Translations under genes and position numbers: made by a program
Notes under the pieces: generated by a model
Database searches by the model: none
Seen by the model: the letters and a program-made list of their open reading frames with translations, nothing else
What the model was told of the DNA's origin: nothing
In this document: piece by piece, positions 30,353 through 39,399 of the stretch
Position numbering within the stretch: position 1 is the first letter of the stretch
How the letters are laid out: each line of letters starts with the position of its first letter
DNA from: Bradyrhizobium zhengyangense
GTDB lineage: Bacteria; Pseudomonadota; Alphaproteobacteria; Rhizobiales; Xanthobacteraceae
DNA: 64,000 nucleotides
Assembly: GCF_022012435.1 (NCBI RefSeq)
Contig: NZ_JAKLUA010000024.1
Span: forward strand, 1 to 64,000
Direction: 5' to 3'

Positions 30353-30600
30353 TCCTGCGGGTCCAGGGCAAGGCCACTGAGCGCGAACGACTGCAGGTGG
30401 AGACCGAGGAAACGTTCGAATTCGCGTGCGCCGACGCTGACATCGAATACTGGACCAAAGGCACGGCTCCCGTCCTGCTGATCGTCGTGGCTCTGAAGAC
30501 GCGGAAGGCCTACTGCAAATCGCTGAAGGAGTGGTTTGCGGATCCGGAGCGCCGTAAGTCCCGCAGGTCGTCTTCGAGAAGGCGAACCTACCAACGCTAA
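30353..30600 (+). pseudogene. DUF4365 protein, 3' fragment
   Basis: The frame RVQGKATERERLQVETEETFEF..ADIEYWTKGTAPVLLIVVALKTRKAYCKSLKEWF matches the middle of DUF4365 domains and continues where the 27492 fragment stops. It ends after KSRRSSSRR, so the natural C-terminus (normally well over 100 further residues) is also lost. The two fragments together are the former gene into which IS256 inserted. Confidence 0.65.
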
Positions 30601-30687
30601 GGGGTGTCCCAATGGGGCGATCTGAGTACAATAGGACCTATGCTTGGTGGCAGGATTAAGCCGCCACACTAAAAGCGAGGACTACGC

Positions 30688-31398
30688 ATGCGCCCGAATT
30701 ATCTTTTCGGAATGAGGCAAGCCGCGAGGCAAGCAAAGGCACTCCAAATTCCCGAAATCGCCGCTATCGAGTTTGGCGTCGCTGGCGGTATGGGACTGCT
30801 GGAGATGGAACAAGTCGCTGAGAGTCTTCAGGCTGAAACGGGAGTTCGCTTCCGACTCTACGGCTTCGATCTGGAAACTGGCTTGCCACCCTCTGACGAT
30901 TACCGAGATCTGCCATACCTCTGGCGCGCCGGTTTTTTCAAAATGGATAGGGCTAAATTGGAGCGTCAATTAAAGCGCGCCACCCTGATAATCGGCAACG
31001 TCGGCGAGACGGTTCTGGCGTTTATCGAACGCTATTCGCCACCTGTTATCGGCTTTGTGTCTTTCGACCTCGACCTCTATACAAGTACTAAGCCGGCACT
31101 AAACCTTTTCAACTCTGCTGCATCTCATTTTCTACCACGGACCTTCTGCTACTTTGACGATATCGTCGGTGATCTTGATGAAGTACACTGCGAATGGGTT
31201 GGGGAACTTCTGGCAATCCGGGAATTTAACGATGCTCACGCAGCGCGGAAAATCGCAAAGATAAACGGTCTGTCTTGGAAGTTTGGCGCACCAACGCAGT
31301 GGCATGACCAGATCTTTGTGTTGCACCTGTTCGATCACCCCGCCTACAAGCAATACATCAATGAGCGGACGGACTGGCAACTGCCCCTACCAGAATAA
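30688..31398 (+). CDS. TylF/CmcI-like class I SAM-dependent methyltransferase
   Basis: 236 residues. Motif I AIEFGVAGGMG (26-36) and YGFDLETGLP resemble the SAM pocket of TylF/MycF-type O-methyltransferases (E-F-G-V-x-x-G, then F-E-G-L-P). FVSFDLDLYTSTKPAL and FCYFDDIVGD provide paired acidic residues that could bind a metal. GCGAGGA lies before the ATG. It stands alone, with IS debris on both sides. GC content is similar to the sigma-54 cassette genes, and it could tailor a sugar or small-molecule product, but no operon link is visible. Substrate unknown. Confidence 0.6.
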   Translation: MRPNYLFGMRQAARQAKALQIPEIAAIEFGVAGGMGLLEMEQVAESLQAETGVRFRLYGFDLETGLPPSDDYRDLPYLWRAGFFKMDRAKLERQLKRATLIIGNVGETVLAFIERYSPPVIGFVSFDLDLYTSTKPALNLFNSAASHFLPRTFCYFDDIVGDLDEVHCEWVGELLAIREFNDAHAARKIAKINGLSWKFGAPTQWHDQIFVLHLFDHPAYKQYINERTDWQLPLPE

Positions 31399-31399
31399 G

Positions 31400-31580
31400 T
31401 TAGCTGGTCCCGGCCTTGCGGCAGATCTCCGCCACCGCAACCCCGTCACTGCCCTGCTTCAGGATGAGCGCCTTCTGGGCGTCCGAAAACTTCGAAGCCT
31501 TCATCGTCCTTCGCTCCTCCCAGCCAGGGAACCGGTGCGAAAAACTCTAGCCAAAAATGGTCCAGTTTGCCGGCCTCAGA
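31400..31580 (-). mobile_element. IS3-family end fragment (orfA start and terminal sequence)
   Basis: It encodes the first ~30 residues of an OrfA (KASKFSDAQKALILKQ-like) on the minus strand, followed by GAAAAACTCTAGCCAAAAATGG, matching the end of the IS3 element at 21.3-22.3 kb. It is a solo end, cut at about 31400. Confidence 0.65.
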
Positions 31581-31860
31581 TCAGAAGATGGACGGGCAAG
31601 GTTCACGGAAGAGCAGGTTATCGCAGTGTTGAAGGAGCATGAGGCTGGAGCGACGACAGCAGGCCTGGCTCGCAAACACGGGTCTCCGAGGCGACGATCT
31701 ACAATTGGAAGGCCAAGTTCGGCGGCATGGAAGTCTCCGAAGCCAAGCGGCTGAAGCGCTCGAGGAAGAGAACGCGAAGCTGAAGAAGCTGCTGGCCGAG
31801 CAGATGCTCGATGCGGCGGCACTGCGCGAGCTTTTGTCAAAAAATGTATGGTTCACCCCG
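31557..31860 (+). pseudogene. IS3-family OrfA (IS407/ISR-like), frameshifted
   Basis: FTEEQVIAVLKEHEAGATTAGLARKHG, then in a second frame NWKAKFGGMEVSEAKRL, and in a third ALEEENAKLKKLLAEQMLDAAALRELLSKN, which is the canonical OrfA of another IS3 subgroup. Two frameshifts break it, and no OrfB follows. About 250 bases to the right hold no gene I recognise, only a weak hairpin with a T-run (CGGGC..GCCCG at 31991-32011). Confidence 0.75.
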
Positions 31861-32119
31861 TCCGTGTAAGGGTTCGTAACAACGAAAATGACACTTCCAG
31901 TTGCATAAATGTATCCGGCCTCTCGTGAGTGGACTGCTGTTGCAGCCAGGCCATGATGAGATCTGCGCACGCCGTTCCCAATAAATGGTTCGGGCACGAA
32001 GCCCGTTTTTTGCACAGGCCTTACGGCATGTTGATCCACTGTTTCGTCATCACTGTTCCCGAGCCATGCAATCGAAGCCAGCGTCAGGTGAAAGCAGGAT
32101 CTCTGCGTTCGTAGAGAGC

Positions 32120-32402
32120 TCAAGACCACCCAGACAATGCGTGCGGATTCCGAGATGATGGTGCGCACCGTACCGACTTGATGGCGCGCAGGGTTCCGAA
32201 ATGATCGCGCCCAGCATTCCGAGCATTTTCCGCGCAGCATTCGGATTTGATCGCGCGCAGATTCGGATGGTGTGAGGCCCGATCGTTGGGCCAATTCTCC
32301 GGCTGGAAGCAGCTGGGAGGATTGGATGCCGACGAGGAGGGTTATCATGCGCCAGGTGCGCGAGATTGTGAGGCTGAGCCTTGCATCGGGAGGCGTCCGA
32401 CG
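32120..32402 (+). mobile_element. IS21-family left end with IstA start
   Basis: Repeated blocks of the type ATTCCGA..TGATGGCGCGCA occur several times between 32145 and 32270, as in the multiple terminal repeats of IS21 elements. They are followed by ATG 32326 and MPTRRVIMRQVREIVRLSLASGG, the start of an IstA transposase. It stops at about 32402, where the IS4 copy begins. Confidence 0.6.
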
Positions 32403-32404
32403 CG

Positions 32405-33796
32405 ATGACCTGGTTTGATCGTGAAGCAGCGCTTTGCGAATTCCAGGACGCTGGACTTGGCGAGAGATTTACATGCTACTGAAGCAGATCGGTGGAGACA
32501 TCGGCCAGAGCATTCCGATGGTTTGCCAAGACTGGGCGAATACCAAGGCGGCCTATCGTTTCTTTTCCAATGAACGAGTAAGCGAGGCCGACATTCTGTC
32601 TGGTCTCTTTAAATCGACGCGGGAACGTATCGCGGCTGCGAAAGGTCCTGTTCTTGTCCCGCATGATACGACCGAGTTCACCTATCAAAGAGAGCGCCCG
32701 GATCTGATCGGGATGATTAAGCGCATCCCCAAAAGCAACTCCCGAAGATTGGACGGAAAACCCAAACGTACACGACATGCGGAATATTGATGCATTCGAG
32801 CTTTGCGGTGACCCTCGAGGGGCTTCCACTGGGGCTCAGCGCCGTGAAGTTCTGGACCGAAAGAAGTTCAGAGGGGGCGCCGCGCTCAGGCGCGAGGTCA
32901 ACCTGACACGGATCCCCATTGAAACCAAGGAGAGCATTCGGTGGCTGGAGAACCTCAAACAATCCACGGAGCTTTTCGAGAAGCCACGCAGTGCATCCAT
33001 ATCGGTGATCGTGAGGCCGATATTTATGACTTGTTGTGCGCCGCCCAAGAGGTTGGAACGCATTTCTTGGTAAGGACCTTTGTCAATCGCCTGGCAGGCG
33101 ATGGCGATCATACCGTTGCAACGATAATGGACGAGGTCGTGGTCAAAGGCCTCCACCGGATCGAAGTCCAGGATAGCAAGGGCAATCCAGACCAGTCTGT
33201 TCTTGAAATCCGGTATCGTAAAATCGGTACTTTGCTACCGATCGGCAAGCAGTCGCGGTATCCAACTTTGACTATGACAGTGATCCACGCTGATGAAAGA
33301 GGAGCGCCAAAGAACAGAAAGAAGATTGAATGGAAACTCCTGACCGATCTTCCAGTGCAATCGGCGCAGGGCTGCGATCGAGAAACTCGAATGGTATTCC
33401 CTGCGATGGAAGATCGAGGTCTTCCACAAGATACTCAAATCCGGCTGTAGGGCAGAGGAGGACTCGCAACTGCGGACTGCTCAGCGATTGACGAATCTGA
33501 TCTCGGTATTCTGCATTGTGAGCTGGCGCATTTTTTGGATGACGATGCTTAATCGTTCAGCGCCAAATGCCTCACCGGATTTGTGCTGACCAAGGCTGAA
33601 AGCCAATTGCTTGATCGGCTCGTCGAAGACAAGAATCCAGTCGACACACAACGAAAGACATTGTCGCATTATCTTATCAAGATCGCCAGGCTCGGCGGCT
33701 ATCTCGCCCGCGCCAACGATCCGCCACCAGGGAATCTGATCATATGGCGCGGATTATCGCGATTCATCGATATCGCAACGGGAGCGAAACTCTGAC
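32405..33796 (+). pseudogene. IS4-family (Tn5-like) transposase, multiply broken
   Basis: It starts MTWFDREAAL, followed by a frameshift, then MLLKQIGGDIGQSIPMVCQDWANTKAAYRFF, VLVPHDTTEFTYQ (first Asp), CIHIGDREADIYDL (second Asp), and a YSLRWKIEVFHKILKSGC block with the catalytic Glu, and a C-terminal tail LGGYLARANDPPPGN. Frameshifts near 32465, 32775, 32890, 33360 and 33580 prevent a full product. The last 200 bases before the regulator gene at 33992 hold nothing recognisable. Confidence 0.8.
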
Positions 33797-33991
33797 TCAA
33801 AAAATGTGGGTAATCGCAAGCATCACCGGACGGATACCATCAAGCTTGGCCCACGGCGAGTTCGGGCGCCTTTCGGCCGAGGGCAGGCTGCTCGTCAGCC
33901 GCGCCAAACGCAGCATTGCCGCTAGCGCGCAGAACGCGCCGGTCGCGATGAAAAAGAGCGGCCCTCGCAGGACTCTGGATACTGCACAGTC

Positions 33992-34954
33992 TTAGATGTT
34001 GTATTTCGTGTGGACGGTAAACGATACTATCCCGGCCTCGGGCGCGTGAGCCGTTAGGCCGAAGCGGGCTAAGAGAAGAGCTACCGACCTCGATGCTTGT
34101 TCTTCCGGGTTCTGATCAATCGCCAGAGCAACGACGCCGGTCTTCATCATCTGTCTGACCTCGTCGCTAAGGTCGTGCGCGATCACGATTGGTGCTCTGG
34201 CCAACCACGGTGCCACTGTGTGGGCAAGCCCATTTTTTGATCCCGCGACGTAGATACCGCTGACAGCATCCTCGGACATTCCTTTAGGGCACTCATCGCT
34301 CTCCATTATCTCGACGTGTATCGGAGAAGAAAGTTCTGCCTTCACACCGTCTCGAAATCCACTAATCCTAGAGGCCTCCGCTCGGTATTTCAGATCGGAG
34401 CAGACCGCTAAGTAGATTCCCCGATTGACCATCCGGGACATGAAGAATGCCGCAGCTCGTCCGGCTCCGTAGTGGTCAATCCCGACGTAGGCCAACCGTG
34501 GTGTCGTCGGCAGGTCTGATCCGAGAGTAATGACAGGGGTCCCCGATGAGGTCACCGAGGCAATCGCATCTATCATTTGATCTGTCTCGGGTCCGTACAC
34601 TATCACCGCGTCTGCCTTGGCCGCGCGAATCAGACCCGGGACCGCTTCCGCATGCCGCTCCTCGAATAGGACGCGTTCGATCACAAGGGATTTTGTAGTT
34701 TGCGCGATTTGGCTTTCAAACGCTCGGGCAAGCCGCAACAGAAGGGGCGTCCTTTGCGAAGGCATTATTACCTTGACTCGAAAGAGCCGACGATGGGGCG
34801 ATGGAAGAGTCCGACTGATCCCCAGCTGACGAGCAGCTTCGATGACTTTCAGCGCCGTCTTCGGGGATACATTAGCTCGTTCATTGAGGACGCGATCGAC
34901 CGTTGCAATTCCGACGCCAGCGAGCTTGGCTACCTCGTTCAGCCCAGGTTTCAT
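33992..34954 (-). CDS. LacI-family transcriptional regulator of the moc-like locus
   Basis: 320 residues. The N-terminal HTH (NEVAKLAGVGIATVDRVLNERANVSPKT, residues 6-33) is followed by a periplasmic-binding-protein-like sensor domain (AVIVYGPETDQMIDAI, VGIDHYGAGRAAAFFM, IYVAGSKNGLAHTV, VALAIDQNP). This domain type usually binds a sugar or cyclitol. It is transcribed divergently from the ferredoxin reductase gene with 103 bases between them, the likely place for its operator. The ligand is probably the compound imported by the neighbouring ribose-type transporter (inference). S. meliloti MocR belongs to a different regulator family, so this is not its orthologue. Confidence 0.85.
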   Translation of the reverse strand: MKPGLNEVAKLAGVGIATVDRVLNERANVSPKTALKVIEAARQLGISRTLPSPHRRLFRVKVIMPSQRTPLLLRLARAFESQIAQTTKSLVIERVLFEERHAEAVPGLIRAAKADAVIVYGPETDQMIDAIASVTSSGTPVITLGSDLPTTPRLAYVGIDHYGAGRAAAFFMSRMVNRGIYLAVCSDLKYRAEASRISGFRDGVKAELSSPIHVEIMESDECPKGMSEDAVSGIYVAGSKNGLAHTVAPWLARAPIVIAHDLSDEVRQMMKTGVVALAIDQNPEEQASRSVALLLARFGLTAHAPEAGIVSFTVHTKYNI

Positions 34955-35057
34955 TCGCTTCGGCTTTCGTTTTGCGGTATGTTTGTTGACGATAGCCCAT
35001 CGCAGGTCAACACCGCACTTCGCACCAAGATGTCATGGATGCACAGGATTATAACTG

Positions 35058-36293
35058 ATGACTGAGCGATGCAGAATAGTCATCGTTGGAGGGGGGCACG
35101 CCGGCGGCAGATTGGCGCAACTCTTGTCTCGCGGCCCCGATCGCGTCCACGTGACCCTCGTCGGGGCCGAGCCTATCTATCCCTACGAACGACCTCCGCT
35201 ATCTAAAGGAGTTCTCCTGGGCACCAGCGGGCTCGATGACTGCGTGTTGTGGAAGCCTAACGACCCAGTTTGGGAGCGTGTAGAGACCCATCTCGGCGTC
35301 GCCGTTGAAGATGTTGATCGCGTCCGGAAAAACATCCGACTTAGCGACGGTAAAGTGATTAGATACGATCGATTGGTTCTCGCTACCGGCTCTCGAGTTC
35401 GCGGGTTTCCGGTGCAAGGAAGTCAGCTCCGCGGCGTCTTTAGCCTTCGAAGTTACGCCGATGCTCAAACCGTTTCTAAGTACTTCCTGGCATCAAACCG
35501 AGTGGCCGTCGTTGGTGGCGGATTTATCGGCCTCGAAGTCGCGGCGGCCGCCGCACAGCGCGGCATCCAGCCACGAGTGATCGAAGCTTCCGACCGACTG
35601 CTTTCTCGCTTGGTGCCGCGACTGGTAGCAGATCGCCTTGCCGAGACGCACCTCCACGCTGGTGTGCAATTGACGTACGGGGCCATGGTCGAGAGGTTCG
35701 TTTCCAATGGCCATGGTAGCCTAAAGCGCGCTGTTCTCAGCAATGGAGATGCTGTTGACTGCAGTGTCGCCGTCGTTGCCGTTGGTGTTGAACCTGAGAT
35801 ATCCCTTGCGATTGGCGCCGGCTTGGAGATCGACATTGGTGTAATAACTAACGAGCAGCTGCGTACCTCTGATCCCAACATATTCGCCTGTGGCGACATT
35901 GCCGCCTTCTGGCATCCACTTTACCAACGGCATATACGTTTGGAGTCGTGGCAAAACGCGGAGGATCACGCAAGAATCCTAGCCGCCGTACTGCTGGGCG
36001 AAGAAGTTACGGCGCCGTCAGTCCCATTCTTTTGGTCTGACCAGTACGACCTCTCCCTTCAAATAATGGGGTTACCTCATCTCGGTACGTCGACAAGGCG
36101 AAAACCGACAGCGTCTGGAAGCGCGATCTTGCTTCACTGCGACGCACTTGAACGACTCGTCGGCGCGACCGCCATCGGACCCACGGCGCTCATCGGGCGA
36201 GAGCTGAGAAAAATGCGTCAGCTGATTGCTTCACGCGCTATCTGCAACTCTGTCACGCTTGACGGAGCCGAGTTAGAGGTCGTTGCGGGTTAA
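35058..36293 (+). CDS. NAD(P)H-ferredoxin/rubredoxin reductase, MocF-like (1)
   Basis: 411 residues of the FAD-dependent oxidoreductase family that feeds electrons to Rieske ferredoxins. FAD site IVIVGGGHAGGRLAQLL (7-23) and ERPPLSKG; NAD(P)H site VAVVGGGFIGLEVAAAAA (about 149-166); second FAD site IFACGDIA. The C-terminal interface domain is present (FFWSDQYDLSLQIMG). The convergent Rieske gene overlaps its 3' end by 4 bases. A second reductase sits 1.6 kb away on the other strand. In moc loci a reductase (MocF) works with a ferredoxin (MocE) and an oxygenase to demethylate rhizopine. That role here is inference from context. Confidence 0.8.
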   Translation: MTERCRIVIVGGGHAGGRLAQLLSRGPDRVHVTLVGAEPIYPYERPPLSKGVLLGTSGLDDCVLWKPNDPVWERVETHLGVAVEDVDRVRKNIRLSDGKVIRYDRLVLATGSRVRGFPVQGSQLRGVFSLRSYADAQTVSKYFLASNRVAVVGGGFIGLEVAAAAAQRGIQPRVIEASDRLLSRLVPRLVADRLAETHLHAGVQLTYGAMVERFVSNGHGSLKRAVLSNGDAVDCSVAVVAVGVEPEISLAIGAGLEIDIGVITNEQLRTSDPNIFACGDIAAFWHPLYQRHIRLESWQNAEDHARILAAVLLGEEVTAPSVPFFWSDQYDLSLQIMGLPHLGTSTRRKPTASGSAILLHCDALERLVGATAIGPTALIGRELRKMRQLIASRAICNSVTLDGAELEVVAG

Positions 36294-36646
36294 GCCCGTC
36301 GAGGTACCAAAACGGTGACCGCTCCATCCTCGATTCTCACCTCGTACGTGCGCAGGTTTATGCATACCGGAGCGCCAAGTGCCTTTCCCGTCATATAGCT
36401 GAACCGTCCAGAGTGACGGGGGCACTCCACCGTGTGGCCCTCAACATAACCATCGGACAGGTGGGCGTGTTCATGAGTGCAAATATCGTCTGTTACGAAG
36501 ATTTCGCCCTTCGGGGAGCGAAATATTGCGTATGAATGCCCGTCAAACTCCCAGCGACGAACGTCTTGAAGCCGAATATCCTCTACCTTGCACGCAAACA
36601 CCCATGTACGAGCGGTGTCGTCAACCATCTTCAAATCTAGGCTCAT
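36290..36646 (-). CDS. Rieske [2Fe-2S] ferredoxin, MocE-like
   Basis: 118 residues. The Rieske ligands are complete: CTHEHAHL and, 17 residues on, CPRHSGRF. WVFACKVEDI near the start and GAPVCINLRTYEVRIEDG near the end match MocE-type ferredoxins. Start 36646 is chosen (AAGAGGGAAG about 12 bases before the ATG); the open frame extends to 36742 but the extra residues are not family-like. It would transfer electrons from one of the two reductases to the membrane hydroxylase. It is transcribed convergently with the first reductase and about 500 bases upstream of nothing else on its strand, so it may have its own promoter. Confidence 0.8.
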   Translation of the reverse strand: MSLDLKMVDDTARTWVFACKVEDIRLQDVRRWEFDGHSYAIFRSPKGEIFVTDDICTHEHAHLSDGYVEGHTVECPRHSGRFSYMTGKALGAPVCINLRTYEVRIEDGAVTVLVPRRA

Positions 36647-37071
36647 GTTGAACTTCTCTTCCCTCTTTAGAATATGCTGAACGTCTGGCGCCATCACTTT
36701 TGCACCTGACATCGAACCCTTCGTCGATCGATCCGGCGGCAAAGTCGGGCTATCATTAGGTCGACTTCTAGTTCTCCCGCGTACCCGTCGACCTCATTGC
36801 ACCTTTGGATCTTCTCAATAGACCATGTATGCATGCGCCGCTTCCGGCCGGGCCCCCCAAACCGATGTCGACCAAGATCCCAGCGCTCTCATAGCTCAAA
36901 TCAACAGAAAGAGGCCATCTGGATCAGCACACGAAGCGTGTATCGACGATACAACAAATCGCGATCGCCTTGATCTGGACACCTACATCTGCAGTCTACA
37001 GTTTGCAGTCTTCAGCAGCGGAGCAGTAGTGGGCTGTAACGTTTCCTGAGTTCAAGCGCTGTCGTTGTGCT

Positions 37072-37923
37072 CTACGCGTTGTCTTCCAGGTGGGCTCCAG
37101 ACTTGTCCCAAGCCTTCCTGACGCATTCTCGAAGCATCAGGGCTTCGCTCCAGCGATCCGTTGTATCTTCACCATCTCGACCGGTTATCGCGTACGGCCG
37201 CGGCCCCAACTCGCAAGTAAACGCCAATGCCTCTCCGTCCGCCGCGCGCCGGCGCCAACTCCGAAAGCCGTAGCCCCACCACTCTAAGAACTGGTCGAGC
37301 CACATTTGGTGCTGCGGGAAGCTAATCTCGATTTGTATTTGCTCGCGGCTTGCTACCCTACCGTGGAACGCCCAACACCTATCCAAAACTTGATGGATGT
37401 GGCTGTTATTCTCCTCGGTAATTGGCCATGAGAACTCGCGCCCAACAACGAAGTGCGAAATATCCCCCAGCAGCTTGAGATCGGGGATTCGTTCAAGTAG
37501 ATCGAGTGTAAAGAACAGGTCGGTCGTCATCCGGTCGCGATGTGTCTCTATATAGACGGGAAAATCGACCTCCTCGGCAAGCCGCAGCCATCCTTCTAAA
37601 AGCGGGATGCAATCATCCAAGCGACGTGGCCGTACATCTGGTTGAATCTCAAGATGATGAAGACCGAATTCCGTTGCATTTTCGAGCACTGGCTTGAGCT
37701 CATCGATGGTCTTCGGAAAACACTGGCCTTCGGCTGTCAACCCGTTCGCCTTCAACAGGCCATGCAGCTCGCGTACGTACTCCCGGCTCCGCCAATCTGC
37801 GCTAACGCCGTCATAGCCGGCATCTTTGATCATTCGGATGTTTTCCTCAAGCCCGCGTTCTGGCTCCGTCGCGCTTCGCAATTCCATGGCCCAAAGCGAC
37901 TGAAAGAACAGGATGGTGTTCAT
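37072..37923 (-). CDS. xylose-isomerase-like TIM-barrel protein, MocC/IolE-like
   Basis: 283 residues. AP-endonuclease-2/xylose-isomerase barrel: metal-binding-type residues appear in HHLEIQPD, PVYIETHRDRMT and LLGDISHFVVG (Glu, His, Asp). It starts with MNTILFFQSLWAMEL; ATG 37923 is chosen because AGGT precedes it and it lies 8 bases after the reductase stop, so the two are one operon. Members such as IolE and MocC handle inositol-derived ketones in cyclitol breakdown. The substrate here is inferred to be a cyclitol or inosamine. Confidence 0.75.
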   Translation of the reverse strand: MNTILFFQSLWAMELRSATEPERGLEENIRMIKDAGYDGVSADWRSREYVRELHGLLKANGLTAEGQCFPKTIDELKPVLENATEFGLHHLEIQPDVRPRRLDDCIPLLEGWLRLAEEVDFPVYIETHRDRMTTDLFFTLDLLERIPDLKLLGDISHFVVGREFSWPITEENNSHIHQVLDRCWAFHGRVASREQIQIEISFPQHQMWLDQFLEWWGYGFRSWRRRAADGEALAFTCELGPRPYAITGRDGEDTTDRWSEALMLRECVRKAWDKSGAHLEDNA

Positions 37924-37930
37924 GTAGTGT

Positions 37931-39220
37931 CTACCTTCGAACTGCTGAGAGAGCGGCTTCATGCGTTGAGTGGGCGTTGACGGCATCTGACTGCAAGAGC
38001 TTTCTCAAATCGTAGCTTGGGTCCTGCAGGACGGAAGGCGACGGGCGAAGGCGCCTCTCAATTATCGAGGTCGCGACTCGGACGATCTTTGCTACTTGCG
38101 ATAGGCTACCGAACGCCGCCGTGGCCTCTAGAACGCCAAATCTGTCTAGGAGAAACGTTACTATACCCCCATCGTCTAAACTACGATTTACCTCGACCTG
38201 CGATTTGTTCGGAATGCCAGCAACTTGGAATACTTTGTCGAATTGATCAGACCACATCCATGGAACTGCCCTATAGGAAACCTTTCGTCCCAAAATGTTC
38301 AACGCGGCAGTGCCCCCCTGGTCCAGCGCATTCTTCCATGCCTCCAATCGTATCGTGTCTTTACCCGTCGACGCCGGATATCTTGCTGCGTCTCCGGCGG
38401 CGAAGATCCGAGAGTCTGCAGTTTGGAGGTATTCATTGACGAGAATGCCGTCGTCAGTGGCAAGGCCAGCCTTCTGCGCCAATTCAACGTCGGGATCCGC
38501 GCCAACAGCAACCAGAACTGTGTCGGCTACGAATTCCTGTCCTGATCTGAGTCGCACGCCCTCGACCATGTCGCAACCAATGATCGCCTCCACGTCCGCT
38601 CCGAGGAAAACCTTGGTGCCGTTGGAACGATGCAGTTCTAAGATTCTATCGGACGTCGAGATCGGCATCACGCGAGACAGCAGAGCGGGTGCCTTTTCCA
38701 AAACTGTTGTGTCAACACCTCTTGCCCGGGCAGACGCCGCGACTTCCAATCCGATCAGTCCTCCGCCGATAACGACAAGCCTTCGTGCCGGCATCAATCT
38801 CTCTCGGAGAACGGCGGATTGATCCAACGACCGCAGCGCGATCACTCCCTTCGAGCCGACGCCAGGCAACTGCGGAAAACGCGGTTTTGCTCCTGTCGCG
38901 AGCAGGAGGTAGTCATACCGAAAACGATCTCCTCCAGCGAGTGTAACGCTCTGTGCGTCCCGGTCGATTGCTTCCGCTCTGACCCCAGAGCGGAAAAGGA
39001 TTCCGTTCTGGTCAAGCCAACCTGGGGCAAGAGCCGCTACGCCGCTGAAGCTCTCCTCTTGAGTAAGGACTGACTTGGACAGAGGCGGACGCTCATAAGG
39101 GGCGGACCGTTCCTCCGTTAGGAGTACAATCTCGTCGGACCACCCATGCTCCCGTAGTGCGCGAGCTGCACTCGTCCCAGCATGTCCAGCACCAACTATG
39201 ACAATTCTTCGAGCCATCAC
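37931..39220 (-). CDS. NAD(P)H-ferredoxin/rubredoxin reductase, MocF-like (2)
   Basis: 429 residues with the same layout as the first reductase: IVIVGAGHAGTSAARAL (5-21), ERPPLSKS, LVVIGGGLIGLEVAASA (about 146-162), IFAAGDAA and PWMWSDQFDKVFQVAG. It is clearly a different protein (only motif-level similarity). It is the first gene of an operon with the TIM-barrel gene. Two reductases beside one Rieske ferredoxin is unusual; either one partner ferredoxin is missing or the copies serve different inducers. About 180 bases to the right begins an IS3 remnant. Confidence 0.8.
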   Translation of the reverse strand: MMARRIVIVGAGHAGTSAARALREHGWSDEIVLLTEERSAPYERPPLSKSVLTQEESFSGVAALAPGWLDQNGILFRSGVRAEAIDRDAQSVTLAGGDRFRYDYLLLATGAKPRFPQLPGVGSKGVIALRSLDQSAVLRERLMPARRLVVIGGGLIGLEVAASARARGVDTTVLEKAPALLSRVMPISTSDRILELHRSNGTKVFLGADVEAIIGCDMVEGVRLRSGQEFVADTVLVAVGADPDVELAQKAGLATDDGILVNEYLQTADSRIFAAGDAARYPASTGKDTIRLEAWKNALDQGGTAALNILGRKVSYRAVPWMWSDQFDKVFQVAGIPNKSQVEVNRSLDDGGIVTFLLDRFGVLEATAAFGSLSQVAKIVRVATSIIERRLRPSPSVLQDPSYDLRKLLQSDAVNAHSTHEAALSAVRR

Positions 39221-39399
39221 ATCAAGTCCGAACTGTGCGAGCTTGGAGGTTAGTCGCCGACATCTGATTTAGGCTATTCTGAACCTGATGTTTTTCCATC
39301 ATGTTTACGATTCGTAGACTCGCTCGTGTGCGGGGCGCCCCGAGTCGGCGGCCTGCCGGCGTAGGATCAACGCCATGTAGTGTGGCGTGTTCGCCGTCA

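Noticed and set aside
30645..30665. Sigma-54-like GG...GC upstream of the methyltransferase
   Set aside because: The GG and GC are 9 or 12 bases apart, not 10, and no TTGC element or TGT-N10-ACA site accompanies them.
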